Notes: a model not told the origin generated them from the letters alone. A stretch of DNA of 64,000 nt from Streptomyces sp. FIT100 (GCF_024584805.1 NZ_CP075715.1:7349526-7413525), one strand, 5' to 3'. Shown: positions 24,946-33,635, counted from the first letter of the stretch. Numbers and translations: made by a program.

Positions 24946-25338
24946 GTGGTGAACTCAGTGCGCCAGGAGACCGTTCTCACCTACCAGCGGTGCCGCTGGT
25001 GCGGTACGGCCTCCTTCCGGAGGCTGCTCTGCCCCGTGTGCGCCTCCAGCGACCTGGATCCCGAACAGAGCGAGGGCGCGGGCGTCGTCGTCCGCACATC
25101 CGTCGTACACCGCAACACCGCTGTCGCGCGCAACGAGTCGCTGATCCGCTTTCCCGAAGGCTTCATGTTCCGCTGCCGTGTGATCGGTGTCGACCCGCAC
25201 ATGGTGTGGGTCGGGGCTCGGGTGAGGCCGGCGGCGGGCTGGGACTCGGCCGCGGGCGAGGCGGTCTTCGAGATCTGCCGCGCGGGGAGCGACAAGGACG
25301 GCGCCGTGGACACGGGCGCCCCCGGTGACCGCTATTGA
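24946..25338 (+). CDS. Zn-ribbon/OB-fold (DUF35-like) protein
   Basis: A 130-residue protein with an N-terminal zinc ribbon (CRWCG and CPVC, residues ~16-33) and a following OB-fold-like part (GAGVVVRTSVVHRN, FMFRCRVIGVD). DUF35 proteins usually accompany thiolases, ketosynthase-like or acyl-CoA-handling enzymes and are thought to bind acyl-CoA. GTG 24946 has GGGAG 7 nt upstream. It is preceded by operators C and D, so it should respond to the same TetR signal as etfBA. No thiolase is adjacent, which is unusual for the family. Confidence 0.75.
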   Translation: MVNSVRQETVLTYQRCRWCGTASFRRLLCPVCASSDLDPEQSEGAGVVVRTSVVHRNTAVARNESLIRFPEGFMFRCRVIGVDPHMVWVGARVRPAAGWDSAAGEAVFEICRAGSDKDGAVDTGAPGDRY

Positions 25339-25354
25339 GCCGGCGCCGCGTTCG

Positions 25355-26554
25355 CTACCGAGCCGCATCCGCACCCGGCCCCGGTGACAGCACCAGCCGC
25401 ACGGGCCGTTCGGCCGCGGGCTCGGGCAGGCGCAGCCCGCCGGATCCCGGGGTGATCGAGCCGAGGACACCGGCGTGGCGGGCACCGGTGCAGGCCGGCA
25501 GCGTCCCGGCGAGTCCGTTGGCCGTCAGGAACCCGAGCACCGCGAAGGCGTACGCCTCCTTGGCCGCCGACGGCAGCCCGAGCTCGTCCGAGGTGCGCAG
25601 CGGGACTCCGCCGAGTGCCGTGCGCAGCCTGGCCATGAGCGTCGGGTTCCGTGTGCCGCCGCCCGAGGCGATGACCTCGGTCGCCCCTACGGCACGGGCG
25701 GCGTCGGCCACGGTGCGCGCCGTGAGCTCCGTGACGGTCGCGACCACGTCCTGCGGCGGCAGCGGGCCGTCGCCGCACTCCGTCAGGGCGCCGAGCAGAT
25801 ACGGCAGATGGAACAGTTCCTTGCCCGTGGTCTTGGGCGGCGGCGCGGCGTAGTACGGCTCGTCGAGGAGCCGCCGCAGCAGCCCGGGCCGGACGCTGCC
25901 GCGGGCCGCGAGCGCCCCGTCCTCGTCGTAGGCGAGCCTGCCCCCGGTGAAGTGGTGCACGGCCGCGTCGACGAGCGCGTTCGCCGGGCCGGTGTCGAAC
26001 GCGACCGGGTCGCGGTCCCCGGCGGCCACGGTGATGTTGGCGATCCCGCCGAGGTTCAGGGCGACGGGTGTACCGGGACGCCCGCGCAGCCACATGACGT
26101 CCACGAGGCTCACCAGGGGAGCGCCCTGACCGCCGGCGGCGACGTCGCGGGTGCGCAGCCCCGACACCACCGGGCGGCCGGTGGCCTCGGCGATCCAGGC
26201 GGCCTCGCCGAGCTGGAGCGTTCCGTGCACCTGGCCGTCCTCGGCCCAGTGCCAGACGGTCTGCCCGTGGGAGGAGACGAGGTCCGTGCGCCCGTCGCAC
26301 AGCTCGCGGTCGGCCCGTACGGCGAGTGACGCGAACGCCTGGCCGATACGGGTGTCGAGCATGCACACCTGCTGCATCGTGGTCTTCGCCGGGGGCAGCG
26401 CGGCGGCGAGCGCGGCGCGCACCTCGGCGGGGTAGGCGGCGCTCACCATGCCCAGCGGCGTCAGTTCGAGGCGGTCCCCGCGCAGCGCCAGATCCGCGGC
26501 CGCGGCGTCGACGGCGTCGTACGAGGTGCCCGACATCAGCCCGATGACCCGCAT
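25355..26554 (-). CDS. anmK: Anhydro-N-acetylmuramic acid kinase
   Basis: A 399-residue sugar kinase that opens and phosphorylates 1,6-anhydroMurNAc to MurNAc-6-phosphate in cell-wall recycling. Landmarks are GLMSGTSYDAVDAA (residues 5-18), SSHGQTVWH, LNLGGIANIT, AFDTGPANALVD and EVIASGGGTRNP. ATG 26554 (MRVIGLMSGTS) follows a GGAGGAG site. The gene is 61 nt downstream of an MHS transporter on the same strand, so they are probably co-transcribed. No murQ etherase is in the window. The 3' end is 16 nt from the convergent Zn-ribbon gene. Confidence 0.94.
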   Translation of the reverse strand: MRVIGLMSGTSYDAVDAAAADLALRGDRLELTPLGMVSAAYPAEVRAALAAALPPAKTTMQQVCMLDTRIGQAFASLAVRADRELCDGRTDLVSSHGQTVWHWAEDGQVHGTLQLGEAAWIAEATGRPVVSGLRTRDVAAGGQGAPLVSLVDVMWLRGRPGTPVALNLGGIANITVAAGDRDPVAFDTGPANALVDAAVHHFTGGRLAYDEDGALAARGSVRPGLLRRLLDEPYYAAPPPKTTGKELFHLPYLLGALTECGDGPLPPQDVVATVTELTARTVADAARAVGATEVIASGGGTRNPTLMARLRTALGGVPLRTSDELGLPSAAKEAYAFAVLGFLTANGLAGTLPACTGARHAGVLGSITPGSGGLRLPEPAAERPVRLVLSPGPGADAAR

Positions 26555-26615
26555 CCCCGGCCTCTCCTCCCGCATCCGCGCTCTCTCCTCCCGCGTCCCG
26601 GCCTCACCCCGCTCC

Positions 26616-27989
26616 TCATCGGTCGCGCAGTGCGCGACGGTGGTCGTCGCCGCGCAGCGTGGCCAGGGCGAACACGCTGACCGCGCAGACCGCACCCACG
26701 TAGTAGGCGGGGATGTCGATATTGCCGGTCCGCTTGATCGTTTCGGTGATGATGAGGCCCGCGCAGCCGGAGAAGACCGCGTTCGACAGCGCGTAAGCGA
26801 GACCGAGCCCGGTGTAGCGGACGTGGGTGGGGAACATCTCCGCCAGCATCGCGGGCCCCGGGCCCGCCATCAGCCCGACCACGGCACCGGCGGCCAGCAC
26901 CGCGAAGCCCTTGGCGGCCGCCGGGACGGACGCGTCCTGCAACACGTTGAGCAGCGGGAAGGCCAGCACCGCGGCCAGCACCGCGCCGCTCGTCATCACC
27001 GCGCGCCTGCCGATCCGGTCGCTCAGGGCGCCCGCCGGGATGATCGCCGCGGCGAACCCGAGATTGGCGACGACGGTGGCGATCAGCGCCTGCCGGAAGG
27101 TCGCGTCGAGGACGCTCTGGAGGTAGGAGGGCATGACGACGAGGAACGTGTACCCGGCCGCCGACCAGCCCATCAGCCGGCCCGCTCCGAGCGCGATGGC
27201 CTTGACGGTCTCACGGGTCGTCGCACCCGCCGGCCGCGTTCCATCCGCCGGCCTCGTCGCATCCGCCGGGCTCCCGGCGGATGCCGTACGTTCCTCCCGG
27301 TCCTGGAGGAAGGCGGGGGTCTCGTCCAGCCTCAGCCGCAGCCACAGGGCACCCAGACCCATGGGCAGCGTGAGCAGGAACGGCACCCGCCATCCCCAGG
27401 AGTCGAGCTGGTCCGCGGTCAGTACGGTCGCCAGCACCGCCGCTGTCGCGGCGCCCCCGAGCAGGCCGAGCGCCACCGTGAACGACTGCCACGACCCGTA
27501 CAGGCCGCGCCTGCCCGGCGGGGCGAACTCCGTCATGATCGAGACGGCGCCCCCGAACTCCCCTCCCGCGGAGAGCCCTTGGACCGCGCGCAGGAGCGTG
27601 AGCAGCCACGGGGCGGCGCTGCCGAGCGTCGCGTATGTCGGCAGCAGACCGATCAGCGTCGTGGCGCCGGTCATCAGCAGGACCACGATGATCAGCGTGG
27701 GGCGGCGCCCGATCCGGTCGCCGACACGTCCGAAGAGGGCGGCGCCGACCGGTCGGAAGAAGAAGGCGAGCGCGAAGGAGGCGTACGTCTTGACGAGGGC
27801 CTCGACGTCGCTGCCGCCCTCCGGGGTGAAGAAGTTGGCGGCGATGATCGTGGCGAAGTAGCCGTAGACACCGAACTCGTACCACTCGATGAAGTTCCCG
27901 ACCGAGCCCGCGACCAGCGCTCTGCGGGAACGCGGCGACGCAGGGGACGCAGGGGACGCCTCGGCAGGACCGTGCACGGAGGTGGTCAT
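26616..27989 (-). CDS. MHS-family metabolite:proton symporter
   Basis: A 457-residue major facilitator of the metabolite:H+ symporter group (ProP/ShiA type). It begins with the diagnostic GNFIEWYEFGVYGY, has GRVGDRIGRRPTLI after TM2, QGLSAGGEFGG in TM4 and the Ala/Thr-rich central loop (PADATRPADGTRPAG) at ~245-265. Twelve membrane segments are expected. Co-linearity with anmK suggests it imports a muropeptide sugar such as (anhydro)MurNAc, but no MHS member with this substrate is known to me. A consensus promoter enclosed by inverted 10-bp arms lies upstream. Confidence 0.86.
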   Translation of the reverse strand: MTTSVHGPAEASPASPASPRSRRALVAGSVGNFIEWYEFGVYGYFATIIAANFFTPEGGSDVEALVKTYASFALAFFFRPVGAALFGRVGDRIGRRPTLIIVVLLMTGATTLIGLLPTYATLGSAAPWLLTLLRAVQGLSAGGEFGGAVSIMTEFAPPGRRGLYGSWQSFTVALGLLGGAATAAVLATVLTADQLDSWGWRVPFLLTLPMGLGALWLRLRLDETPAFLQDREERTASAGSPADATRPADGTRPAGATTRETVKAIALGAGRLMGWSAAGYTFLVVMPSYLQSVLDATFRQALIATVVANLGFAAAIIPAGALSDRIGRRAVMTSGAVLAAVLAFPLLNVLQDASVPAAAKGFAVLAAGAVVGLMAGPGPAMLAEMFPTHVRYTGLGLAYALSNAVFSGCAGLIITETIKRTGNIDIPAYYVGAVCAVSVFALATLRGDDHRRALRDR

Positions 27990-28047
27990 GGGTGGGTGCC
28001 CCCTTCGGCGTCGCTGGTGCGCGGCGGACGACGACGATCAACGTCGG

Positions 28048-28096
28048 GTGAAAGTTAGTTACACCATCGCGTCGGGATGCTGTCAATAACTTTCAC
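28048..28096 (-). promoter_or_regulatory. Promoter bracketed by a 10-bp inverted repeat
   Basis: Minus-strand -35 TTGACA (28086-28081), 17 nt, -10 TGTAAC (28063-28058). The arms GTGAAAGTTA (28048-28057) and TAACTTTCAC (28087-28096) are perfectly inverted and lie directly outside the -10 and -35. The TGAAA/TTTCA core resembles RpiR/MurR-type operators, but no such regulator is encoded nearby. Confidence 0.7.
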
Positions 28097-28133
28097 AGGG
28101 GGCTGGCGGCGGTACGGCAGGACGACGGCAGGC

Positions 28134-28484
28134 TCACCCGGCGTCCGGGAACTCCCCGGACATCGCCGCCGCCATCCGCAGGTGCGGGGCTGCTTCGTCG
28201 CCCCGTCCCTGCCGCTGCAGCGTCCGGCCGAGCATGAACCGGGCGTACTGCTCCACGGGGTCGCGCTCCAGCACGGCGCGCAGCTCGGCCTCGGCCTTGT
28301 GGAGCCGGGCGGAGTGGTAGTACGCACGGGCCAGCAGCAGCCGGGGTCCGACCTGCTCCGGGACCTCGGCCACCAGTCCGCCGAGGATGCGCGCGGCCGT
28401 GAGGTACTCCTTGGCTTCGAAGAACATGTTCGCCCGGTTCCAGCGGTCCGCCGCCGTGCCGAACTCGTAAGTGTGCTCGCTCAC
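28134..28484 (-). CDS. Tetratricopeptide repeat protein
   Basis: A 116-residue all-helical protein with about three TPR units (AADRWNRANMFFEAKEYLTAA, LLLARAYYHSARLHKAEAEL, FMLGRTLQRQGRGDEAAPHL in pieces of 34 residues). It probably acts as a protein-binding adaptor in the cytosol. GTG 28484 follows AAGGAGA by 4-5 nt. The gene is divergent from pirin. Partner unknown. Confidence 0.82.
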   Translation of the reverse strand: MSEHTYEFGTAADRWNRANMFFEAKEYLTAARILGGLVAEVPEQVGPRLLLARAYYHSARLHKAEAELRAVLERDPVEQYARFMLGRTLQRQGRGDEAAPHLRMAAAMSGEFPDAG

Positions 28485-28500
28485 TTTCTCTCCTTCCGCC

Positions 28501-28532
28501 TGTGGCCCTGTGGCCCTGTGGCCCTGTGGCCC
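28501..28532. repeat. 8-bp tandem repeat
   Basis: TGTGGCCC repeated four times, followed by a degenerate CGTGGTCC, upstream of the TPR gene. Confidence 0.9.
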
Positions 28533-28672
28533 CGTGGTCCCGTACCGCGGGCGCCGGGCTGCCTCCGGGCCCCGCTCGGTGCCCGCGGTGGCGTCAACCC
28601 CCCGAAGTGGTTGAATGTTCCACAACGGCGTGATGCGGTACGCGGCACGCGCACGGCACTAGGTTGGGCACC

Positions 28673-29638
28673 ATGAGCAATCTTGATCGTCAGGCTTCGC
28701 TCTCCGTCTGCGGCGGCCGCGGCTTCGTCGTCGCCGAGCCGGTGCGTGAGCTCCTCACCCCGCGCCGCGTCCAGCTCGGCGAATCCACCGAGGTGCGCCG
28801 CCTGCTCCCCAACCTCGGCCGCCGCATGGTCGGCGCCTGGTGCTTCGTCGACCACTACGGCCCCGACGACATCGCCGACGAGCCCGGTATGCAGGTCCCG
28901 CCGCATCCGCACATGGGCCTGCAGACCGTCAGCTGGCTGCACGACGGCGAGGTCCTGCACCGCGACAGCGTCGGCAGCCTCCAGACGATCCGCCCGCGCG
29001 AGCTCGGGCTCATGACCTCGGGGCGGGCGATCAGCCACTCCGAGGAGAGCCCCAGGTCCCACGCGCGCTTCCTCCACGGTGCCCAGCTGTGGGTCGCCCT
29101 CCCCGAGGCGCACCGGCACGTGGAGCCCCACTTCCAGCACCACCCCGAGCTGCCGCAGATCACCGCTCCCGGACTGACCGCCACGGTCATCCTGGGCGAC
29201 CTCGACGGCGCCGCCTCGCCCGGCACGGTCTACACCCCGATCATCGGCGCGGACCTCGCCCTCACCCGCGGCACCGAAACCCGCCTCCCCCTCGAACCCG
29301 ACTTCGAGTACGCCGTCCTCTCCATGTCGGGCGAGGCCCATGTCGACGGCGTGCCCGTCCTCCCCGGATCGATGCTCTACCTGGGCTGCGGCCGCACGGA
29401 ACTGCCCCTGCGCGCCGAGTCGGACGCGGCCCTCATGCTCCTCGGCGGTGAACCGTTCGAGGAGGAGATCGTCATGTGGTGGAACTTCATCGGCCGCACG
29501 AACGAGGAGATCCAGCAAGCCCGTTCGGACTGGATGACCGGCCCCCGCTTCGGCGAGGTCAAGGGCTACGACGGCGACCCCCTCGCCGCCCCCGAGCTCC
29601 CGCCGGTGCCGCTGAAGCCGCGCGGGCGGACGCGCTGA
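28673..29638 (+). CDS. Pirin-family bicupin
   Basis: A 321-residue pirin. The N-terminal cupin carries the metal ligands in PPHPHMGLQTV (residues ~76-86) and AISHSE; the C-terminal cupin and the typical ending MWWNFIGRTNEEI..RSDW follow. Pirins are Fe(II) proteins with quercetinase-like or regulatory roles; the role here is not known. ATG 28673 has no ribosome site, but a TAGGTT -10 at 28660-28665 puts the transcription start on the ATG or one base before it. A tandem-repeat region and the TPR gene lie upstream. Confidence 0.92.
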   Translation: MSNLDRQASLSVCGGRGFVVAEPVRELLTPRRVQLGESTEVRRLLPNLGRRMVGAWCFVDHYGPDDIADEPGMQVPPHPHMGLQTVSWLHDGEVLHRDSVGSLQTIRPRELGLMTSGRAISHSEESPRSHARFLHGAQLWVALPEAHRHVEPHFQHHPELPQITAPGLTATVILGDLDGAASPGTVYTPIIGADLALTRGTETRLPLEPDFEYAVLSMSGEAHVDGVPVLPGSMLYLGCGRTELPLRAESDAALMLLGGEPFEEEIVMWWNFIGRTNEEIQQARSDWMTGPRFGEVKGYDGDPLAAPELPPVPLKPRGRTR

Positions 29639-29776
29639 CCTGGGGGTTTCGCCGCCCACGAACCGCCCACGAACCGCCCACGAACCGCCCACGGGCCGAC
29701 CGCGAGCCGACCGCGAAAGGAGCACAATCGAGGGAGGGGGGTACGGCAGCACGGCTCGGCCTGGAAGGTGAGTGAG

Positions 29777-30691
29777 ATGCCAGGTCCCGGACCTCGTTCA
29801 CGCTATGCCCCGGATCGGGGCCTCACCACCCGCATGGTGACGACGATGTTCCTGATCGGGCTCGTCTACGTGGTCTTCGTCGGCGTCCTGCTGGTCGCCC
29901 TCCAGAACGCGTGGCCCGTCATCCTGGTGGTCGCGGGCGGCCTCTTCGTCGCGCAGTTCTGGTTCAGCGACCGGATCGCGGCGTACAGCATGGGCGCCCG
30001 CGAGGTCACGCCCGAGCAGGCGCCCGAGCTGCACGGCGCCGTCGACCGCATCTGCGCCCTCGCCGACATGCCCAAGCCGCGCGTGGCGATCGCCGACAGC
30101 GACGTCCCGAACGCCTTCGCCACCGGCCGGAACCAGAGCACCGCCCTGGTCTGCGCCACGACCGGTCTGCTGCGCCGTCTGGAGCCGGAGGAGCTGGAGG
30201 GCGTCCTGGCGCACGAGCTCTCGCACGTCGCCCATCGCGATGTGGCGGTGATGACCATCGCCTCGTTCCTCGGCGTGCTCGCGGGCATGATGACCCGCGT
30301 CTGGCTCTACACCGGCATCGGCCGGAGCAGCCGTGACAGCAACACGGCCATCGCCATGCTCCTCGTGCCCCTGGTCAGCGCCGTCGTCTACGCCATCAGC
30401 TTCCTGCTGACCCGGCTGCTCTCCCGCTACCGCGAGCTGTCCGCCGACCGCGCCGCCGCGCTGCTCACCGGACGTCCTTCGGCGCTCGCCTCGGCACTGA
30501 CGAAGGTGACGGGCCAGATGGCGCGGATCCCGACCCAGGACCTGCGCAAGGCGGAGCCGTTCAACGCGTTCTGGTTCGCCCCCGCGTTCTCCTCCAAGGA
30601 GAGCCTGAGCCGGCTGCTCTCCTCGCATCCGACGCTGGAGCAGCGCCTTGACCAGCTGGCCAGGATCTCGACCCAGCTCGGCCGCGCGTGA
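29777..30691 (+). CDS. htpX: Membrane zinc metalloprotease HtpX
   Basis: A 304-residue M48 protease that degrades damaged membrane proteins. Two N-terminal TM segments (~20-42, 47-62) are followed by the zinc site HELSH (146-150) with the third ligand in YRELSAD, and two further TM segments between them. The length and order match HtpX. ATG 29777 has GAAGG 8 nt upstream; GTG 29768 overlaps that site. The next gene encodes PspAB, the usual actinobacterial partner, 31 nt downstream. Confidence 0.93.
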   Translation: MPGPGPRSRYAPDRGLTTRMVTTMFLIGLVYVVFVGVLLVALQNAWPVILVVAGGLFVAQFWFSDRIAAYSMGAREVTPEQAPELHGAVDRICALADMPKPRVAIADSDVPNAFATGRNQSTALVCATTGLLRRLEPEELEGVLAHELSHVAHRDVAVMTIASFLGVLAGMMTRVWLYTGIGRSSRDSNTAIAMLLVPLVSAVVYAISFLLTRLLSRYRELSADRAAALLTGRPSALASALTKVTGQMARIPTQDLRKAEPFNAFWFAPAFSSKESLSRLLSSHPTLEQRLDQLARISTQLGRA

Positions 30692-30722
30692 CACCGCCGC
30701 CCGGGACGGAGGCGCTTTCCCC

Positions 30723-31331
30723 GTGGGACTCCTCGACACCATCCTCGGCCGCACCAAGCCGGTACGCCCCGACCTCGACCAGCTCTTCGCCCTGCCCGCG
30801 GCCGCGATCACCCTCCAGGCGGGCGCCGGACTCCTGCCGACCGGCGCGGGCTCGGTCTGCTTCGCCAGTGTGGAAGGCGGGGCGTTCGCCAGGATCCAGG
30901 AGGACGTACGCCAGCTCCTGGACGCCGACACCGGCCGGGGCGGCGTACCCGTCGAGTTCGGCCAGGACGCCTACGGTTACACCTGGCTCCTGGCCCGCCA
31001 CCCCGTCGACGACACGGTCTCCCTGGTCAACGACCTGCACGCCGTCAACACCCTGCTCCAGGACGCCGGCTTCGGCCCGCAGCTGCTCTGCTCCCTGATC
31101 GGCTTCCGCGACGCCGTCGGGGAGCGTTCGCCGGCACTCGTCTACCTCTACAAACGCGGCACGTTCTACCCCTTCGCACCGCTCCCCGGAGCGCACGAGA
31201 AGCGCGACAACGCCCTGGAACTCCAGATCAGGTCCCTGCTCGCGGACGACCTGCGGATCGAGCCCGACCTGAGCCGCTGGTTCCCGGTGTGGGGCGCGCC
31301 GGGACTGGGGCCCGCGGTCGACGAGCGCTGA
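30723..31331 (+). CDS. pspAB: PspA-associated protein PspAB
   Basis: A 202-residue protein matching the actinobacterial PspAB family found beside htpX. It begins with VGLLDTILGRTKPV and has the segments LQAGAGLLPTGAGSVCF, YGYTWLLARHP and YLYKRGTFYPFAP. No membrane span or enzyme motif is visible. The gene follows htpX closely on the same strand (GGAGG 11 nt before GTG 30723), suggesting joint function in membrane stress. PspA and PspAA genes are not in the window. Confidence 0.85.
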   Translation: MGLLDTILGRTKPVRPDLDQLFALPAAAITLQAGAGLLPTGAGSVCFASVEGGAFARIQEDVRQLLDADTGRGGVPVEFGQDAYGYTWLLARHPVDDTVSLVNDLHAVNTLLQDAGFGPQLLCSLIGFRDAVGERSPALVYLYKRGTFYPFAPLPGAHEKRDNALELQIRSLLADDLRIEPDLSRWFPVWGAPGLGPAVDER

Positions 31332-31366
31332 GAGCTGCGGGCTGTGGGCCGTGGGCCGTGGGCTGC

Positions 31367-31420
31367 GGGCGGTCCGGGCGGTCCGGGCGGTCCGGGCGGT
31401 CCGGGCGGTCCGGGCGGTCC
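31367..31420. repeat. 9-bp tandem repeat after pspAB
   Basis: GGGCGGTCC repeated six times without change, followed by a partial unit, just downstream of the pspAB stop. Confidence 0.95.
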
Positions 31421-31503
31421 GGGCGAAGCGATTTTCGGGTATGGCATAAACAGGGCGTATTTCGTCACTCGGGGCCGGGAAGCGCGTGGGAAAGGAGGAC
31501 GCG

Positions 31504-31980
31504 ATGTCGGACGAGGCGAGAGGCGACGACGTCTACCAGCCGGAGTTCTCCGATGTGAAGAACCCACCCGCCGACGATCTCGACCTGCAGAACGTGCTCG
31601 ACGAGCCGGACCTCGACGGCACCCTCGACGAGGGCTATTCCCCGTTGGAGCGGCCGCTGGGCGTGGACAGGTTCGGCACCACGGGCGAGGAGCAGATGCG
31701 GGGCGCGCCCCTGGACGAGCGCCTGGCGCAGGAGCTGTCGGACGTGGAGCCGCCCGAGGGGGACGGCATCGGCGATCTGCCGGCCGACGGCGAACCCGTG
31801 GACGAAGAGGCCGGGGACGCCCGCACCGGCAGGCTGCTTCCGGAGATCGATGCCACGGGCTGCGCCGTCGACATGATCGCCCACGACGTCGGCGTCGACG
31901 GTGGGGCGGCATCCGCCGAGGAGGCGGCCATGCACACCATCCCGGACGAGGAGGAGGGCGAGGTGGAGGACCTCCAGTGA
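31504..31980 (+). CDS. DUF5709 acidic protein
   Basis: A 158-residue very acidic protein typical of the DUF5709 family (YQPEFSDVKNPPADDLDLQN, LDEGYSPLERPLGVDRFGTT). No membrane or catalytic motif. The family is widespread in actinobacteria and of unknown role. AAAGGAGG lies 6 nt before ATG 31504. A GGGTAT hexamer at 31437-31442 resembles the -10 of sigma-B-type promoters, hinting at stress expression; the -35 is not clear. Confidence 0.85.
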   Translation: MSDEARGDDVYQPEFSDVKNPPADDLDLQNVLDEPDLDGTLDEGYSPLERPLGVDRFGTTGEEQMRGAPLDERLAQELSDVEPPEGDGIGDLPADGEPVDEEAGDARTGRLLPEIDATGCAVDMIAHDVGVDGGAASAEEAAMHTIPDEEEGEVEDLQ

Positions 31981-32021
31981 GGTGGGCTCCGCCCCGGGGC
32001 GGTTCCGCCCGGGCCCGCGAC

Positions 32022-32216
32022 ATGTGTCACAAACTCTCGGTGCTCCGAAGGGCGCGGATGCCTGCGTCGTGCCTGGACAGGCGCCCTTTCCCTGCATGGC
32101 GTCAGCTCGCGCTCACTGTGAGCAAGGTGCACGGCTGAGTCTATGGTCGATATCCGGGCCGCCCGATTGGGCGGCTTTTGTCCTTGCAGTCGACCGAAAG
32201 GCAGGCGAGCGGAACC
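32022..32216 (+). promoter_or_regulatory. Structured leader ahead of the second MHS transporter
   Basis: The region between DUF5709 and the transporter contains a stem AAGGGCGC / GCGCCCTT (about 32048-32092) and ends in an intrinsic terminator at 32158-32179. A short reading frame (MCHKLSVLRRAR..., 32022-32138, 38 codons) could be a leader peptide. The arrangement suggests attenuation or a ligand-sensing RNA, but no known riboswitch class is recognised. Confidence 0.4.
32158..32179 (+). terminator. Intrinsic terminator in the leader
   Basis: GCCGCCC, loop GATT, GGGCGGC, then TTTT: a 7-bp stem with a T tract, the most canonical terminator in the window. It ends only ~38 nt before the chosen transporter start. 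Confidence 0.8.
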
Positions 32217-33635
32217 TTGCCGGGCGCCACTACCCTCGCACCGACCCTGAGCAAAGCCCCCCACCACGGACGGGGCACCGCCGCGGACGTCAACGTCACC
32301 GACCCCGCACTCGTCAAGCGGGCTGTGAAGGCGGCCGCGCTCGGCAACGCGATGGAGTGGTTCGACTTCGGCGTCTACAGCTACATCGCCGTGACCCTGG
32401 GCAAGGTCTTCTTCCCGTCCGGCAACCCCACCGCCCAGCTGCTCTCCACCTTCGGCGCCTTCGCCGCGGCCTTCCTCGTCCGCCCGCTCGGCGGCATGGT
32501 CTTCGGCCCGCTGGGCGACCGTATCGGCCGGCAGAAGGTCCTCGCCCTCACCATGATCATGATGGCGGCCGGCACCTTCGCCATCGGCCTGATCCCCTCG
32601 TACGCGGCGATCGGCGTGGGTGCACCGATCCTGCTGCTCGTGGCCAGGCTGGTGCAGGGCTTCTCGACGGGCGGCGAGTACGCGGGCGCGACGACGTTCA
32701 TCGCCGAGTACGCACCCGACAAGAAGCGCGGCTTCCTCGGCAGCTGGCTGGAGTTCGGCACCCTCGCCGGATACATCGCCGGTGCGGGTCTCGTCACCCT
32801 GATGACGGCGCTGCTGTCCTCCGACGACCTGCTGTCCTGGGGCTGGCGCATCCCGTTCCTGATCGCGGGCCCGATGGGCATCATCGGCCTCTACATGCGG
32901 ACGAAGCTGGAGGAGACCCCGGCGTTCGCCGCCGAGTTGGAGAAGGCGGCGCGCGAGGAGCGCGAGCGGCCGAAGGTGCCGCTGCGCGACATGGTCACCG
33001 GGCAGTGGAAGTCCCTGCTGCTGTGCATGGGCCTCGTCCTCGTCTTCAACGTCACGGACTACATGCTCCTGTCCTACATGCCGAGCTATCTGACCAGTGA
33101 GCTCCGGTACGACGAGACCCACGGCCTGCTGGTGGTGCTCGGCGTCATGGCGCTGATGATGATCGTGCAGCCGTTCGCGGGCGCCCTGTCGGACCGCGTC
33201 GGCCGCCGCCCGGTGATCATCGCGGGCTGCGTGGGCTTCTTCTTCCTCTCCGTCCCCGCGCTGCTGCTGATCCGCCAGGGCAGCCTGTTCGCCATCGCCC
33301 TGGGCATGGGCGCACTGGGCCTGCTCCTCGTCTGCTTCACCGCGGCGATGCCCTCGGCCCTTCCGGCCCTCTTCCCCACCCGCGTCCGCTACGGCTCCCT
33401 GTCCATCGGCTTCAACGTCTCGGTCTCGCTCTTCGGCGGTACGACCCCGCTGGTGGTCACGGCCCTCATCGGCGCGACGGGCAATGTGATGATGCCCGCG
33501 TACTACATGATGGTCGCGGCGGTCGTCGGCGGTGCGGCGGTCTGGTTCATGGCGGAGTCCGCCGGCCGCCCGCTGCCGGGGTCGGCCCCCGCCGTGGAGA
33601 CCCAGGCGGAGGCGCGGGCCCTTCGCGGCGCGTAG
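32217..33635 (+). CDS. MHS-family transporter, ProP-like
   Basis: A ~472-residue metabolite:H+ symporter. Diagnostic parts are GNAMEWFDFGVYSY, PLGDRIGRQKVL after TM2, QGFSTGGEYAGAT in TM4, an amphipathic charged loop (ELEKAAREERERPKVP) and twelve TM segments. The closest functional model is ProP, an osmosensing proline/glycine betaine transporter; substrate here is inferred only. The start is uncertain: TTG 32217 is chosen because in-frame TTGs at 32178 and 32184 overlap or touch the terminator T tract. A structured leader precedes it. Confidence 0.85.
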   Translation: MPGATTLAPTLSKAPHHGRGTAADVNVTDPALVKRAVKAAALGNAMEWFDFGVYSYIAVTLGKVFFPSGNPTAQLLSTFGAFAAAFLVRPLGGMVFGPLGDRIGRQKVLALTMIMMAAGTFAIGLIPSYAAIGVGAPILLLVARLVQGFSTGGEYAGATTFIAEYAPDKKRGFLGSWLEFGTLAGYIAGAGLVTLMTALLSSDDLLSWGWRIPFLIAGPMGIIGLYMRTKLEETPAFAAELEKAAREERERPKVPLRDMVTGQWKSLLLCMGLVLVFNVTDYMLLSYMPSYLTSELRYDETHGLLVVLGVMALMMIVQPFAGALSDRVGRRPVIIAGCVGFFFLSVPALLLIRQGSLFAIALGMGALGLLLVCFTAAMPSALPALFPTRVRYGSLSIGFNVSVSLFGGTTPLVVTALIGATGNVMMPAYYMMVAAVVGGAAVWFMAESAGRPLPGSAPAVETQAEARALRGA

